From NCBI GenBank assembly GCA_038501785.1, contig JBAMJR010000065.1, forward strand, positions 5,344,501-5,408,500: a DNA stretch of 64,000 bases. Direction: 5' to 3'. The stretch is from Myoxocephalus aenaeus. Taxonomy: Eukaryota; Chordata; Actinopteri; Perciformes; Cottidae. The notes under the pieces are model-generated. The model saw nothing but the letters and a program-made list of their open reading frames with translations. It made no database searches and was not told where the DNA came from. Position 1 is the first letter of the stretch. The number at the start of each line of letters is the position of its first letter. The position numbers and the translations under genes were made by a program. This document shows positions 1 to 10,921 of this stretch, in pieces.

Positions 1-720
1 TGGAGCCGTGACAGCTAGTAACACATAGTGAGTACAAAAAGAAAAATACCCACTTAATTTGTCCAACTTCAACGACACCTAAGAGGACTGTATCTTTAGT
101 GGCCCATCACTTACATTGAAGTTGCTTTTGGAAGGATTTTTTTGGGGCGGCAGTAGGAAGAACAAGTACAGCGACTAGAAACGTGAGTATTGTGTTAAAC
201 TAGACTTGAAAAAATTAGGACCTATTTCTAATCTACCTTCGGTGACGCTTGTTTTTGATCGAACAGCTGATTCTAAAAAAGAAAAGAAAAGAAGATGTAG
301 CATCTCAACTGAAGCCATTGGAGATGCAGCAGAAGAGTGATCACATCAACACACATGCACTCACCCACTCACATTGGGATTGGCCCATCCATTTGCACTC
401 GGCTCAAAAGGTCAACGCTGTAAGCAAGACGAATAGATCTTTCCTGTTTACAGTCCAGTTGAGCTCTCGGAGACGCATTCCTGCTTCATCCTGCATTAAT
501 GCGTCAGCTCGCAAGATGTGAACTTCGATCGGGAAACAAATTGAACTGGATTAGGATCATCTGCGGGCAGAGAAATGATTCAAACAGATGTGTGCTGACT
601 GAAGTCAGATTTACTCAAATGGAGGTGAGCTGAATGGTATCCTGTCCATTCAAACGGCATTGAGTTTGGCTGCTGATTGAATCAGTCTTGGGAAGAAAAA
701 AAATGGAATGACTCTAAAAT
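1..720 (+). other. Upstream grin2c intron sequence
   Basis: No exon or recognisable repeat seen. It is taken as intron because the next exon (1462) starts in the middle of the GluN2 S2 domain and grin2c must continue to the left. Confidence 0.6.
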
Positions 721-723
721 GGA

Positions 724-1460
724 TTTCATTTAACTGAGTAGTCCCTCGTCCTCTTTACTCCTCTCCACCACATTTATTCACCCTGGTTCCCCTTTTTGCT
801 CTTCTGTTTGCTTTTCTCCTTTCTGTACCTTTTACTTTCTCCTTTCATCTCCTCTTAACTCCTCTTTCTTTTCTTCCTCTATTTTCTCCTTTTCCTCCCC
901 TTCATTCTCCTCTTGTTTCCTTTCCTTTCCTCCCATCGTTTCTTCTCTCCTCTTTTCTTTCCTCTTTGCTGCTCTCTTATTTCCTTTCTTCTCATTGTCC
1001 TCTCTTTTCCTTCCATTTGCTCCTTGTTCTCTTTTCACTTACGTCCCTCCTATCCGTTCTCCCCCATTCACTCTCATTCCTCCCTGTTACTGTCTTAACC
1101 AACCCTGCCTGCCTTTTCTTTAATTTCTTCTATTCTTTTCCATTTCTCATTTTCCATTTCTCTGCTTTTTTTGGGTCCCCTCTGACATTCTTTCCTCATC
1201 ACCAACTCTTTCACCAATTTCTTTTTGTGCCTTCTTCTTTCTGTCATCTCCTCCTCCCTACCACCATCCCCTATTCTGCCCTCGCTCCCTTCAGTCTCTC
1301 TCCTCTCCTTCCATTTTATCCTTACTCCCTTCTCTCTCTCCCCCCTTCTCCTTGTCAAACTTCTTCTTCTCTTACCCCCTTTCTATTCTCTTGTCTCCCT
1401 CTCCTCATCTGTCATATATTCTCCCCCCTTCCCTTTCCTCTCATCTTGTGTCTCCTTACA
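724..1460 (+). repeat. Long polypyrimidine (CT-rich) tract in grin2c intron
   Basis: About 740 bases of irregular C/T runs (CTCCTCTT, TTTCCTCC, CTCTCTCC and similar) running into the splice acceptor at 1460-1461. Open reading frames here encode only Ser/Leu/Phe/Pro strings and are composition artefacts. The part next to the acceptor doubles as its polypyrimidine tract. Confidence 0.85.
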
Positions 1461-1461
1461 G

Positions 1462-1622
1462 TTCCAGAAACCACATGAGCATTACCCTCCTTTTCGCTTT
1501 GGGACGGTCCCGAACGGGAGCACGGAGAGGAACATCCGCAGCAACTACCCCGACATGCACATGCACATGATGAAATACAACCAGAAGGGGGTGGAAGAAG
1601 CTCTAGAAAGCCTCAAAACCGG
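1462..1622 (+). CDS. grin2c: grin2c exon: S2 ligand-binding segment (first exon in window)
   Basis: Internal coding exon of the NMDA receptor subunit GluN2C, a postsynaptic membrane channel subunit that binds glutamate. It begins after a pyrimidine-rich tract and AG at 1460-1461 and ends before GT at 1623. Its length of 161 nt leaves two bases of a split glycine codon. It reads FQKPHEHYPPFRFGTVPNGS, then TERNIRSNYPDMHMHMMKYN. The Ser-Thr pair at 1519-1524 in NGSTERNIR corresponds to the residues that contact the glutamate carboxylate in GluN2 crystal structures (family knowledge). The stretch after SNY is closer to GluN2C than to GluN2A, 2B or 2D from memory of those proteins. The ATG-less start confirms that upstream exons (amino-terminal domain, S1, M1-M3) lie outside the window. 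Confidence 0.95.
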
Positions 1623-2364
1623 GTACATATTAACTTTGTTACACAATTAGATAAGTGGTTATATTTAACTGATACTCCCGCCTGTGAAGACACGAGATGC
1701 TACAGCAATAACGATCATGATTTTTGGTGATACAGCAGAGATTTGACGCGCTTTGTGATGTAGCATCTATTTGTGATTTAGGCCAGTTTGATGGGTGTAT
1801 TTTTAGATGAAAAGAATCATGTCTGCTGAAGCTTACTTTGTTTTGAGGAGTGCTTTTAAATCTTCACTAAGAACATCATTCTTTATGTTTAGTACTAAAT
1901 AGCTAATTTTGGCCTGCAGTCTCTGCTCACAAATGACAAACACCTTTTAAGCACCATGGCACCTATATAGGGTGAGGCGGACCTGAAACCTCTATTTTTG
2001 CTGTGTTTCAATCTTTATTTACTCTTAACCAGTGACATACATACTAATATTTACACATCTGTAAACAAAAGCTCACATGGGTTGCCTTTATTATAACACC
2101 AACATTATTCAAATAGCCCTTGTGGTTGCAGAGATGCACCCTTTTTTAGTTTGGGTATGTTATTTCGAGCAGAATCTTAAAAAAAATACCTCGGTTTTTA
2201 AAAGGTTAAAATAAAAAACATCTGTATTGAATGGTCTGAATGCACGGCCACTGATACTGCAGGATCCTTTAAGATGTATAGATATGAATACAATTCTGAC
2301 ATGTGTAAGAACTTTGTAAGAGCGAGGCGTTCTCTCAGACGAAAAACAATCCATTGACTTGCAG
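1623..2364 (+). other. grin2c intron, with a dispersed-repeat fragment
   Basis: Intron between the 161-nt and 188-nt exons (GTACAT...GCAG). Bases about 2121-2240 resemble a second stretch at about 35311-35410: both carry TGTGGTTGCAG, a run of T, AGTTTGGGTATG and a TTTTTAAAAGGT-type core. A dispersed repeat has therefore landed in the intron. Confidence 0.7.
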
Positions 2365-2552
2365 GAAGCTGGACGCCTTCATTTATGACGCTGCCGTTTT
2401 GAACTACATGGCCGGAAAGGACGAGGGCTGCAAGCTGGTGACCATCGGCAGCGGGAAAGTGTTTGCCACCACGGGATACGGCATCGCTCTGCAGAAGGAC
2501 TCCCGCTGGAAACGGCTTATTGACCTGGCGCTGCTGCAGTTCCTCGGAGACG
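2365..2552 (+). CDS. grin2c: grin2c exon: S2 lobe with glutamate-contacting Asp
   Basis: 188-nt exon bounded by AG at 2363-2364 and GT at 2553-2554. It completes the split Gly codon of the previous exon and reads KLDAFIYDAAVLNYMAGKDE, then GCKLVTIGSGKVFATTGYGI and on to LALLQFLGDG. The Asp at 2387-2389 in IYDAAV aligns with the residue that binds the glutamate amino group in GluN2 subunits. The Cys in DEGC is expected to form the conserved S2 disulfide with the GIC cysteine of the next exon. Wording such as YMAGKDEGC, GSGKVFATTGYGIA and LLQFLGDG matches GluN2C/2D rather than 2A/2B. Confidence 0.96.
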
Positions 2553-3771
2553 GTGATCCAAATCTTACAGGATATAATACGCAACCCGAGCCTGCACACA
2601 CACACACACACTGTACTGTACACCGCCCCGTGTTTGATCTGCTTGTGTTTAATCCCCTCTGACTGCCACTCTGTGTGTGAACCGTGGCACTGGCGTCGGT
2701 CCAGTTCAGTGTTTGCTGTGTCAGCAGGGAAGTGGCCTTACAGGGAAGAGTTAATATCCTGCAGAACAGCAGGGATATGATTATCTCCATTACACACACG
2801 TAACCGTCCTACCTGCACACACACAAATACACTCACCGTGACAGCCGCCCGTGTTGAATTAATATCCTCCCTCCTCTGAGCGCTTAAGAGCACCCTACAT
2901 ACTCACTCTGAGCTTTCCTTCATAAAATAGAAAATAGTGTATTTGTGGTCAACATACGCTAAGAGAGATAAAATGTCCCGTGCTCCCTGAAGGCCACTTG
3001 AGAGAGCAGAGCTCAATAGGTGGCCACCTGTCCGGAGGCCTGGAGGAGTAGCTTATGTGGCAATAATGGCTTATGAAGAGTTTAAGCAGGCTGATATTTG
3101 ACATCAACTCCAATATAACATGAACACAGCATGAATGGACTGAAATAAGCAATAAGAGCTGACGGTTGTAGTCGAGGCCGGCAGAGCAACGCCCACAAAG
3201 ATGGAAAAAAGTTTCTGCTGATGTCTGTGGGTCATAGATTCCAGTCAATGCAAAGACTTTGGCACCAAATATCACAACTTAATATTGACTTCATAATCAC
3301 CGTTTCATTTAAAATCCAATAATGTTGTAAGAGCCACGAGTGTACTATTGGTAAATTAGAATTTCAGGAATATTAATAATTTACTTTCTGAATTATGCTC
3401 ATTGTGTTGGAACTAAGCTTTGCAAAACAAAGAGCTGCATTATGCATGGGAGCATATAGTTTTTCTACCGTGTGACAGTGTGACAGCGTTTATTTATTTG
3501 TGTATTTAGTTAAAGTTTTTGCTGTGTAAAATAAAGACCAAAGGAAAAGAAGTAAAATATCTCCTGTCATTCGCGTACGAAAAGGAACTCACTGTCTGCA
3601 GTATGTACTTTTCTCGAGACTACTGCACTGTACATCCAAGACAACAGAGCAGAGATAATTATCTTCAGGTTATTGTAAGCTATCATTTCTCCCTCTCTTC
3701 TTCACTCTGTCAAGTCATCTCATACTCTCTCTTTCTTCCCCCTCTCCTCCCATACACCTCCGTCCCTCCAG
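2553..3771 (+). other. grin2c intron
   Basis: Intron between the 188-nt and 233-nt exons (GTGATC...CCAG). It holds a short CA run near 2595-2611. No other recognisable feature; the acceptor is preceded by a CT-rich stretch from about 3688. Confidence 0.85.
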
Positions 3772-4004
3772 GAGACACCCAGCGCTTGGAGACGGTGTGG
3801 TTGTCGGGCATCTGCCAGAACGAGAAGAACGAAGTGATGAGCAGCAAGCTGGACATTGACAACATGGCGGGCGTCTTCTACATGCTGCTGGTGGCCATGG
3901 GCCTCAGCCTGCTGGTCTTCGCCTGGGAACACCTGCTTTACTGGAAACTACGACACTCCCTCCGCAAGTCTCACAAGCTTGACTTCCTGTTGGCCATCAG
4001 CAGG
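3772..4004 (+). CDS. grin2c: grin2c exon: end of S2, M4 transmembrane helix, start of C-tail
   Basis: 233-nt exon with AG at 3770-3771 and donor GTGAGA at 4005. It reads DTQRLETVWLSGICQNEKNE, then VMSSKLDIDNM and a hydrophobic helix at about 3864-3935 (MAGVFYMLLVAMGLSLLVFA). This is the M4 segment that packs against the neighbouring subunit's channel core. It is followed by WEHLLYWKLRHS at the cytoplasmic face. LETVWLSGICQNEKNEV is nearly identical to mammalian GluN2C, and GluN2D differs at several of these positions. The exon ends with a complete Arg codon (phase 0). Confidence 0.96.
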
Positions 4005-4788
4005 GTGAGAGATGCAAATGAGTCATTTGATTGATCAGTTGTTTTGGGTTTATGGGAGTCGGGTTGAAGAATTGCTTCACTGATTTGTACACTGATTATT
4101 TATTTAAGTATCTGATTGGCTGGCTGTAATGGGAGTAGTGGAGTTACAGCTGCCTTAAGTGATTGGAAGATTGGCTGGTTGATTATTTTGACTCTAAGTG
4201 GTTGCTTGCCTTTCTGTGCAATATGCTGTTTTACATGAGGGGGCTTTTATGTGATGATAAATAAGCTCAAATGGATGTGTATTTGCATGTAATTACATGG
4301 TATCATTAGAGGGCCTTGTTAAAATATTAGCTCAAATGGCACTGCATTGTTATTTAGAATGAGAGGGGAGGGCAGAGATAAAAGGAAAGAAAAGCAGCAC
4401 TAATTTTGGTGTTTACTTAGCATTTCACTTTGAATGCGTAATGTTCATTCGCAATTAGCCTAAATCAGTAGCCGGTGTGCTGATGCCATTGTTTGGGGAC
4501 GTGGATACTGAGGCAGAGAGCTCTGGCTGAAGTTGCAGTCAGGGAAATGTCTACGGACACCAGGCTGCTCCTCTGCCGTGTAATTACACTATTGTGCCTG
4601 GATCGGGGTTTTATCAGATTAGCGGCTAAATGACTATCTGATCATTAATCCGTATGGGGCGGCCCCAAGGGCCAAATTAAATTTGGCTCTTTCAGCATCT
4701 CCCAGCCAACTGTAAGCAGAGAGCAGTCATGGGATTTGGCTCAGTGTTTGTCCATGCAGTTAGAGACGGTTTGTTCTGCAGGGGACTT

Positions 4789-4874
<86 letters not shown>

Positions 4875-5215
4875 GTGTCCGTTTATTGGGGCAATCCTCT
4901 CAGCTTAAACTGTTTTTCTTTGAGTCCCGGGAGAATGCATAATGAATTTGTGACTAAGTCTTGCCTCGGTGATGAAATAAGATATTAATGAAATCAGTTT
5001 TTTATTTAACTGCCAGTGGGGTTTTTATTAGTTGGGGTGGAACATCACTTTGAGATGCACAAATTGTTTGAAATTCTTTCTGTGAAATTGTCCCTTTAGG
5101 TCTGCTTGGTTGATTCAAGGTTAAACAGTTTGTGGCTACCTATTGATATAATTACTGATGAGCTTCTTCTTCTCTCCTCATTATTTCTTTATCTTCCTCC
5201 TATTTCATCTCTCAG
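4005..5215 (+). other. grin2c last intron
   Basis: Intron from GTGAGA to TCTCAG before the terminal exon. Its only distinct feature is the 82-base GT microsatellite at 4792-4873. Confidence 0.85.
4792..4873 (+). repeat. (GT)41 microsatellite
   Basis: Uninterrupted GT dinucleotide run inside the last grin2c intron. The Val/Cys-repeat ORFs over it are artefacts. Confidence 0.98.
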
Positions 5216-6757
5216 GGTATTTACAGTTGTTTCAATGGAATGGAGGATCATGGGCGTTCATCTGGCTTCGCCAAACCGGACCTGACCTCCAACTACGCTC
5301 AAGCAAACATGCTGAAGATGCTTCGCACTGCCAAGGACCTGGTCTCCACCGCCAATGTTGAGACGTCTCTGGACAACGCCACCAAGACCATAGAGCATTT
5401 CAGTCGGCATGGCGGCAGCTTGCCTGTTCGTATTCCACATGTCGCAACCGAGGCCGTGCCAGGAGGATTTGCTTATATTACCGAGAATCACTGCTCCCTA
5501 AGCTCACCTCTGACGGCTGTTTCCTCTCTGAAGCAGCAGAGGGGTGTGAGCAGGCCCACGCCACTGCGCTACACGCTCCCGACTCGCTCTACTTCATGTC
5601 TGTACGACCGGCCACTTCCTGTGTCCAGCCTCAGCAGCCCCCATCTGGCCGTGGGTGAGCCGCTCCCTCATCAGCACCCGCACCACTACCAGACGACAGG
5701 GAGACTGTACATAGACACCCATCCTCACTCGCAATACATACCGTACACAGATCTCCAGCTACCTGACATCTACGCCTCTCATCCGGTCTCCTCGCCTCAA
5801 AACCAGCACGTCCAAGGCTTCTCCCGACGGAAAAGGAGGTCCAAGAGTTTCCAGTGTGAGGATGGGGATATAGAGAGGAGAAAACACAGGGACCAGGAAA
5901 AGAATGGCAAAAGTCCCGTCTATCTGAGTGAGCTCAAAGCCAACCACCTCCAAGAGAACCACATCTCCGCCCCCAACGTTAACAGCATCTACTCGGGGGA
6001 GGGGAAGTGTCCTCGGGTAGAGAACTACAGCTCCTGGCCCCCAGAGGATATGATGCTGAGAGGAAGACGCAGGCACCGCCGCCCCTCCTTCCTCAAAGCG
6101 ACTTGGGGCAGCGAGCAGATGCGCCAGCAGGACGTATCCCAGTCATCCCTGTCCAGCCAATCCCCTACCACCCTGCCAGACCTGTTCCCATGCATTCTTA
6201 CACCAAACACACCTGCAAAGGCCTACAACCCTGCCCAACTTCGAAACAACCTGTGCCTCCCTAGGAACCAGGCCTACCTCCACATAAGGGAGGACCAGAG
6301 GAGGCCCAATGGGCGCAAGGGCCAGAAGCTGCGCTACTCCCATTCCGCCCACCTACCCACGTACGGAGAAGCAGTGCGACATGGGACTGGGTTAGGGCGG
6401 GGGATGGTACGGAGAGCCACCAGCTTGCTCAGCAGACAGTATGCCCACTACCTGAACTCGTACCCTGGACTACCCCTCTACCACGGCCCCCTAGACCTGC
6501 AGCACCACAGCCAGGCCTCCAGCAGCCACCGCAGCCCCAGCCCAGTGTGCCAGCTGCTGGCTTGTGGTGGCGGGAGGTGTGGAAGCCAGCGGGCTCTGCT
6601 CTACCAGGACAGTGTGTACGGGGCCTATGGGGTCTATCAGGGTTCCCAGACTGGATCAGAGGCGCTGGCAGGTCAGGGAGCAGGGGGCCAGCCTGCCGGG
6701 AGCCCTTGCGTACTTCGTCCCTGGCGACGGGTGTCCAGTCTGGAGTCTGAGGTTTGA
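5216..6757 (+). CDS. grin2c: grin2c terminal coding exon: cytoplasmic tail with PDZ ligand
   Basis: Large last coding exon of 513 codons plus TGA, entered in phase 0 after AG at 5214-5215. It opens with GIYSCFNGMEDHG, the conserved post-M4 region. It then has SNYAQANMLKMLRTAKDLVS and a DNATKTIEHF-type stretch close to mammalian GluN2C (SSAQASVLKMLQAARDMVTT). The middle is a low-conservation Pro/Ser/His/Arg-rich tail, as expected for GluN2 C-termini. It contains RRKRRSKSF and RRHRRPSF; the Ser at 6086-6088 has Arg at -5 and -3, an Akt-type consensus. The protein ends WRRVSSLESEV: ESEV is the class I PDZ ligand for PSD-95-type scaffolds. The Ser at 6734 lies in the RRxS context that PKA/PKC phosphorylate in mammalian GluN2C. 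With the three upstream exons this gives 707 residues in the window. Confidence 0.96.
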   Translation, partial: GIYSCFNGMEDHGRSSGFAKPDLTSNYAQANMLKMLRTAKDLVSTANVETSLDNATKTIEHFSRHGGSLPVRIPHVATEAVPGGFAYITENHCSLSSPLTAVSSLKQQRGVSRPTPLRYTLPTRSTSCLYDRPLPVSSLSSPHLAVGEPLPHQHPHHYQTTGRLYIDTHPHSQYIPYTDLQLPDIYASHPVSSPQNQHVQGFSRRKRRSKSFQCEDGDIERRKHRDQEKNGKSPVYLSELKANHLQENHISAPNVNSIYSGEGKCPRVENYSSWPPEDMMLRGRRRHRRPSFLKATWGSEQMRQQDVSQSSLSSQSPTTLPDLFPCILTPNTPAKAYNPAQLRNNLCLPRNQAYLHIREDQRRPNGRKGQKLRYSHSAHLPTYGEAVRHGTGLGRGMVRRATSLLSRQYAHYLNSYPGLPLYHGPLDLQHHSQASSSHRSPSPVCQLLACGGGRCGSQRALLYQDSVYGAYGVYQGSQTGSEALAGQGAGGQPAGSPCVLRPWRRVSSLESEV

Positions 6758-7281
6758 TGAGAGTTAAAAAGGACCTAAAACGATGGATATTGTGGAGTAA
6801 CAGAGGTGAAGACTCTTAACAAGGACTACTGTGGCGAGAGGGAAGTGATTCATGTAAGAGGGAGAAGTTATAACTTGAATTAAGTGTTGATTTTCTATGT
6901 GACCTTGTATGGTAAAGAATAGAAGTTTGGGTCTGCAAATTTTACATATGTTTAGGACTTTTTTGATGTATTCTAGAGTAAGATATGAAGACTGCACTGT
7001 TACCAATTTATCCTCGAGAAAGGGGAGGGAAGCTGGGTTCAGCAGGTTTTACTCCCTTGCTACTTTCCTACGATGCTTGTGTGTTTTCTGTGCTTTAATG
7101 TGCACTAAGATTTACAACAGTCCACGGTGTTGGCGCATGGTTAAACTATAACCAGTTTTCATGCTGTGTGTGTTGTGTATATTTTATTGTGGATGGTTAG
7201 GATTCAGTCTTGGGTATCGTCGAGTAGAGTACTGTTTACAGCCGGGGAGAAATAGCAAAGGACTAAGGGATTGTCTCTTTA

Positions 7282-7287
7282 AATAAA
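7282..7287 (+). terminator. Candidate polyadenylation signal, proximal
   Basis: AATAAA about 525 bases after the grin2c stop codon, in an AT-rich context. The only competitor nearby is a second hexamer about 135 bases downstream. Confidence 0.45.
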
Positions 7288-7416
7288 GCCACCAAATACA
7301 AGCAGCCACTGTAGCAAGATTTGTGAAGACGTACATTTGAAGAGTTTAATTCCAAAATAAGACGTTCAATATTAAAACATTTTGACTCCAGACACAGAAG
7401 AGCAGCAGTTTTCTTG

Positions 7417-7422
7417 AATAAA
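7417..7422 (+). terminator. Candidate polyadenylation signal, distal
   Basis: AATAAA overlapping AAATAATAAT about 660 bases after the grin2c stop. It is an alternative or second 3' end of the transcript. Confidence 0.4.
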
Positions 7423-7442
7423 ATAATAATTTTGAGACATCT

Positions 7443-10150
7443 GTTAATGTATTTCAGGTAACGTCTTTAAATATTTACAGTGTTTTGGAGCTAAACCCTT
7501 CAAGTCGTCATTTAGTGATTAGTAAGAGGAAGCAGAGACTTTGTGAAAGCAGTCCATATGAACACAATCTGCAAAATGATGAAAGTATTGGGACAGCACT
7601 GAGCAGCACTAGGTGTCTTAAACATGGGTTTTTCTTCCTCACTGGGTCTCAGTATGAGGACAGCACAACATCACACAGGGCCTCACAATAAGTCAATTCT
7701 GCATCTTAATACTATATTGATATAAAGAAAATGTGTTATTTGAGGATGGTTAGTGTCATATTCATGTATTATACATATGATATAAATTTATAGTCACTCT
7801 TTGCATTTTCTAATCTCACTTCTAGCACATTTTTCTTTTTGTAAAGCTGTTGCCGATTTACTTAAATATGTGTTCTTACTGTATTAACTCTATCAGTTGG
7901 CCTATATTAAGATTTTCATCACTTTCTCATTTCCACTCTTTTATATTCCCTCATCGTCCCTGTTTTCCCCATCCCCTTTAACTCCTAAATGATCAAATTT
8001 AAATGAGGTAATTGAAAGATATTCTCGTATCTATATTACTTTGCTCCCTCACCCTGTATTTAATCACTTAGATCAATTAAAGGGCCTTTTGGATGAACGT
8101 GCATGTGTGCCTCTTCTTTGTAGAGCCTCTCTTTTTTCGGGTCTATGCCTACTTTGGAGAGATACATTGTATTTCAATGGAGAAGTGTTACAAGGGGATT
8201 TTGTGAATTACATGTATTTACTTACTAGAAAATGGGTAACACTGTCAAGTCTGTGTGCTAATTGTGAAGCTACAGCCAGCTCGCTAGCTGGGTAGCTTAG
8301 CTTAGCATAACGATCACATATTTATTGGTTATCAGGTACCTTTTTAAAACTAAACGCAGGCTATTTTTCTGTGTGCACAAGTGCAGGCCTCCCTCTAAAT
8401 GGCCGACTGTGACACATTCTCTGCCAACTATTGTTTATTGCTATCTGACCGTCTCAATATGATCTTTTAAATCAATATCGCCACCATGCGCGACATAAAA
8501 GGTACATTTTGTGTCAAAGCAACAGAAGGAATTTGTGAATTACATGTATTTACTAACTAGGCACATTGATTGACACACATACAGACAAATCAGTGTTGAA
8601 TTTAGACACACAGTGCATTATTTTACATTTGTTTTTATTTTGTTTTAGGTTGTAATCAGTGGGACAGAACAGGATAAGTGTCAATGTAAGCGCTGGACCG
8701 AATTATACTGTTTATTATTCTAATTGTGGTTAAAATCTGGAACATTTAGTCGTACTGAATGTTGAAAACTGGGCCATTTGAGTGTTTTTCCAGCTATTTG
8801 CTGGGACTCAAGACACCGAGCTTGAAACTAGACAATCGCTGACAAATCGGTACGTCTGGTCACCTAATCTAAAAATGAGCTTTTCTTTTAAGTTTGAAAC
8901 AAATGTGGGAGAACGAGTAGAAAATAAATGAGCAGGAGACGACTGAACCGAGTGGCGACGGTGTCATTCTCTTACTTCAAATGCACACTTCTGAACCTTG
9001 GACATGGGTTTCAGTCGAGTTCGGCGAACCCGACGCCGAAGCAGTCGTGACCCGTCTTAAAACCTGCGTCAGCGCTCGCCCCCCGAAGCGAGTTCAGGTA
9101 AAGATAAGCTACTCTATTTCAAGGTGACCTGTTGCCATGGCAATTACTCTCTCTCTCTCTCTCTATGCCGTTGTCGTGACGAGATAAGACTCCATTCAGG
9201 AGGCCAGATGAGTAATGACGGAGAGTCCAAACATTGAACGCTTTGATTTTTCCATTACTCTCTGCTTTGTTACTGGAGCATTGCCTCAGATTGGACCATA
9301 ATATTGATTTAATCCTCCACTCTGCTACTGATCCCATATTGTTGGAGTTCAAGGTAATTGGACTTCTTTTCATCCCTGAAGAGCAGAAAGGGGCTCAGCA
9401 TGCCGCTGTAATTAAGACATGCTTGTTGGCCCAACGTAAAGCCTGGATTTACACAAGTACAGGTGGAACTTTTTTGGTCTAAATATCTGAGTGTAGATGG
9501 AAGGAAGAAAAGTATCGGAAGAAGACGCTTTCTCAGTCCACATTACAGAGCATTTTGATTAAGTTAAATGGGTCATCATTATGGATTCAGCTTTTTCTGC
9601 TTTAGGCTAAATTCTCACTGCGAGGCTTAGTGCCCGGATGTATTGTAAAGATCTGTTTCCTTTGTTTGACTCGGTACATTATTTTGTAATGGCCAACATC
9701 AGATTCCAGTGTCACAGTCCTGAACTGACTCACATGCGCAAAAGAACAATAAATGCGACACAAACAGCACACTGTCATACGGAAGTAGACGCTGAGTCAG
9801 CGTTTACAGGTTCATTTTTAAGTTAATGTGCAGTGGAAGCCAGATTGTAACTGCCATGAAGAATGAAGCAGAAGACAGCTGGCAAAAAAAACACTTGAAA
9901 AAAAACACTTGTTATTTTAGGTTTGTGCAGGCATGACAAAACTAACATAAAACCAAAGATCCAACAAAGACTGAACCAAACACCATGCAGGACTTAAATA
10001 CAAACTAATGTAGGGGGATGAAGTGTAAGTGGAGAGATGGGGCCGGGAAGCTCAGGTAGGGGAGGTGATTAGACAAGTGAACAGGCAGGGAGCTGATTGG
10101 CTGGGGGGAAACTGGGAGGCGGGAAAGACTAACGAGGCCGATTCAGAACA
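7443..10150. other. Intergenic, no gene seen
   Basis: AT-rich sequence downstream of grin2c. It contains a duplicated motif, TGTGAATTACATGTATTTAC, at about 8202 and again at about 8534. A GTAGCTTAGCTTAGCATAA string at about 8292 resembles a widespread fish repeat. A short CT run lies at 9148-9163. From about 9855 to 10150 it looks like an old dispersed repeat (see the similar stretch at 54.26-54.56 kb). No convincing exon. Confidence 0.5.
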
Positions 10151-10158
10151 GGTGTGTA

Positions 10159-10921
10159 CAGGGCCGGCGATTGCTATAGTCGAACTAGGTGACTGCCTAG
10201 GGCGACAAATGGGTTGGGGGCGCCCTCACGCTTATTGAGAAACGGGCGCTGTAAACATCTTAACGCTGATTGGCCAAGACACGTCACATCAAAGATGTTC
10301 TATTACGGAGATGACAACAACTCGGCCAAAAATCTGAATTTTTTGTTGAGAAAACGGGACGCTGATTGGCCAAGACTCGACACGTCACATCAAAGATCTT
10401 CTATTGTAAAGATGGCTCACTGTAAAAAAAAAAATCGTTTGTGCGGTCTGAAAAATGTGCGCGATCTGTAAAATCTATTGCGCGGCCACTTTGACTGGCC
10501 CGTGACATTTGCAAAAATGAACGGGTCTAAACTATCTGGAGCACAGGCACGAAAACGAAAACAGGATGAAGAGGAAAAGAAAGTCAAGTATAGGTTTGTT
10601 CAATAAACATATTTGAAAAAAAAGAGTGTTTTGCACAGTTTATGGAGTTAATTTAATCCTAACTTTGAGTGTGTAATAAATTATTTAAAATAATAAAAAA
10701 GAAAATGTTCTGAAACTATTCTGGTGTTTGTTGTCCATGCACCATTTATTGTTGAACTGCAATGTAGAATAGTAGAATTATAAGTGGGTGAAAAACTGCT
10801 ATGCAAAGTAAAGCAGTTAAGTTAATATATGTCTCTTCAGTGATGTAAAGTATTGTGTGTCTGTGGGGGGGCGCAAAACTCAATCTCGCCTAGGGCAAGC
10901 AAAGGGCTAGAGCCGGCCCTG
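10159..10921 (+). mobile_element. Non-autonomous hAT transposon, 763 bp, with 8-bp TSD
   Basis: Starts CAGGGCCGGC and ends GCCGGCCCTG. The inverted ends extend imperfectly inwards over GCCTAGGGCGA / TCGCCTAGGGC and runs of G/C. The flanks carry a perfect 8-bp duplication GGTGTGTA (10151-10158 and 10922-10929), diagnostic of hAT insertion. The interior has a direct duplication of a block starting ACGCTGATTGGCCAAGAC (about 10263 and 10359) and a 29-codon relic of a transposase start at 10517. Confidence 0.88.
10517..10606 (+). pseudogene. Relic hAT transposase N-terminus
   Basis: 29 codons from ATG to TAA inside the hAT element: MNGSKLSGAQARKRKQDEEE then KKVKYRFVQ. The Ser-Gly-Ala-x-x-Arg-Lys-Arg-Lys and acidic stretch is the usual basic N-terminus of zinc-finger-MYM-like hAT transposases. 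Only this piece remains, so the element cannot make a transposase. Confidence 0.6.

Larger units (their letters stand above)
6758..7442 (+). other. grin2c: grin2c 3' UTR (probable)
   Basis: Non-coding sequence after the grin2c stop codon, becoming AT-rich. AATAAA hexamers at 7282-7287 and 7417-7422 are the first two plausible polyadenylation signals, so cleavage would be expected at about 7.30 or 7.44 kb. The exact end cannot be fixed from sequence alone. Confidence 0.6.

Noticed and set aside
913..1478. Plus-strand ORF of 170 codons upstream of the first grin2c exon
   Set aside because: It lies in the CT-rich intron tract. The real exon starts at 1462 in another frame with a clear splice acceptor and GluN2 sequence.
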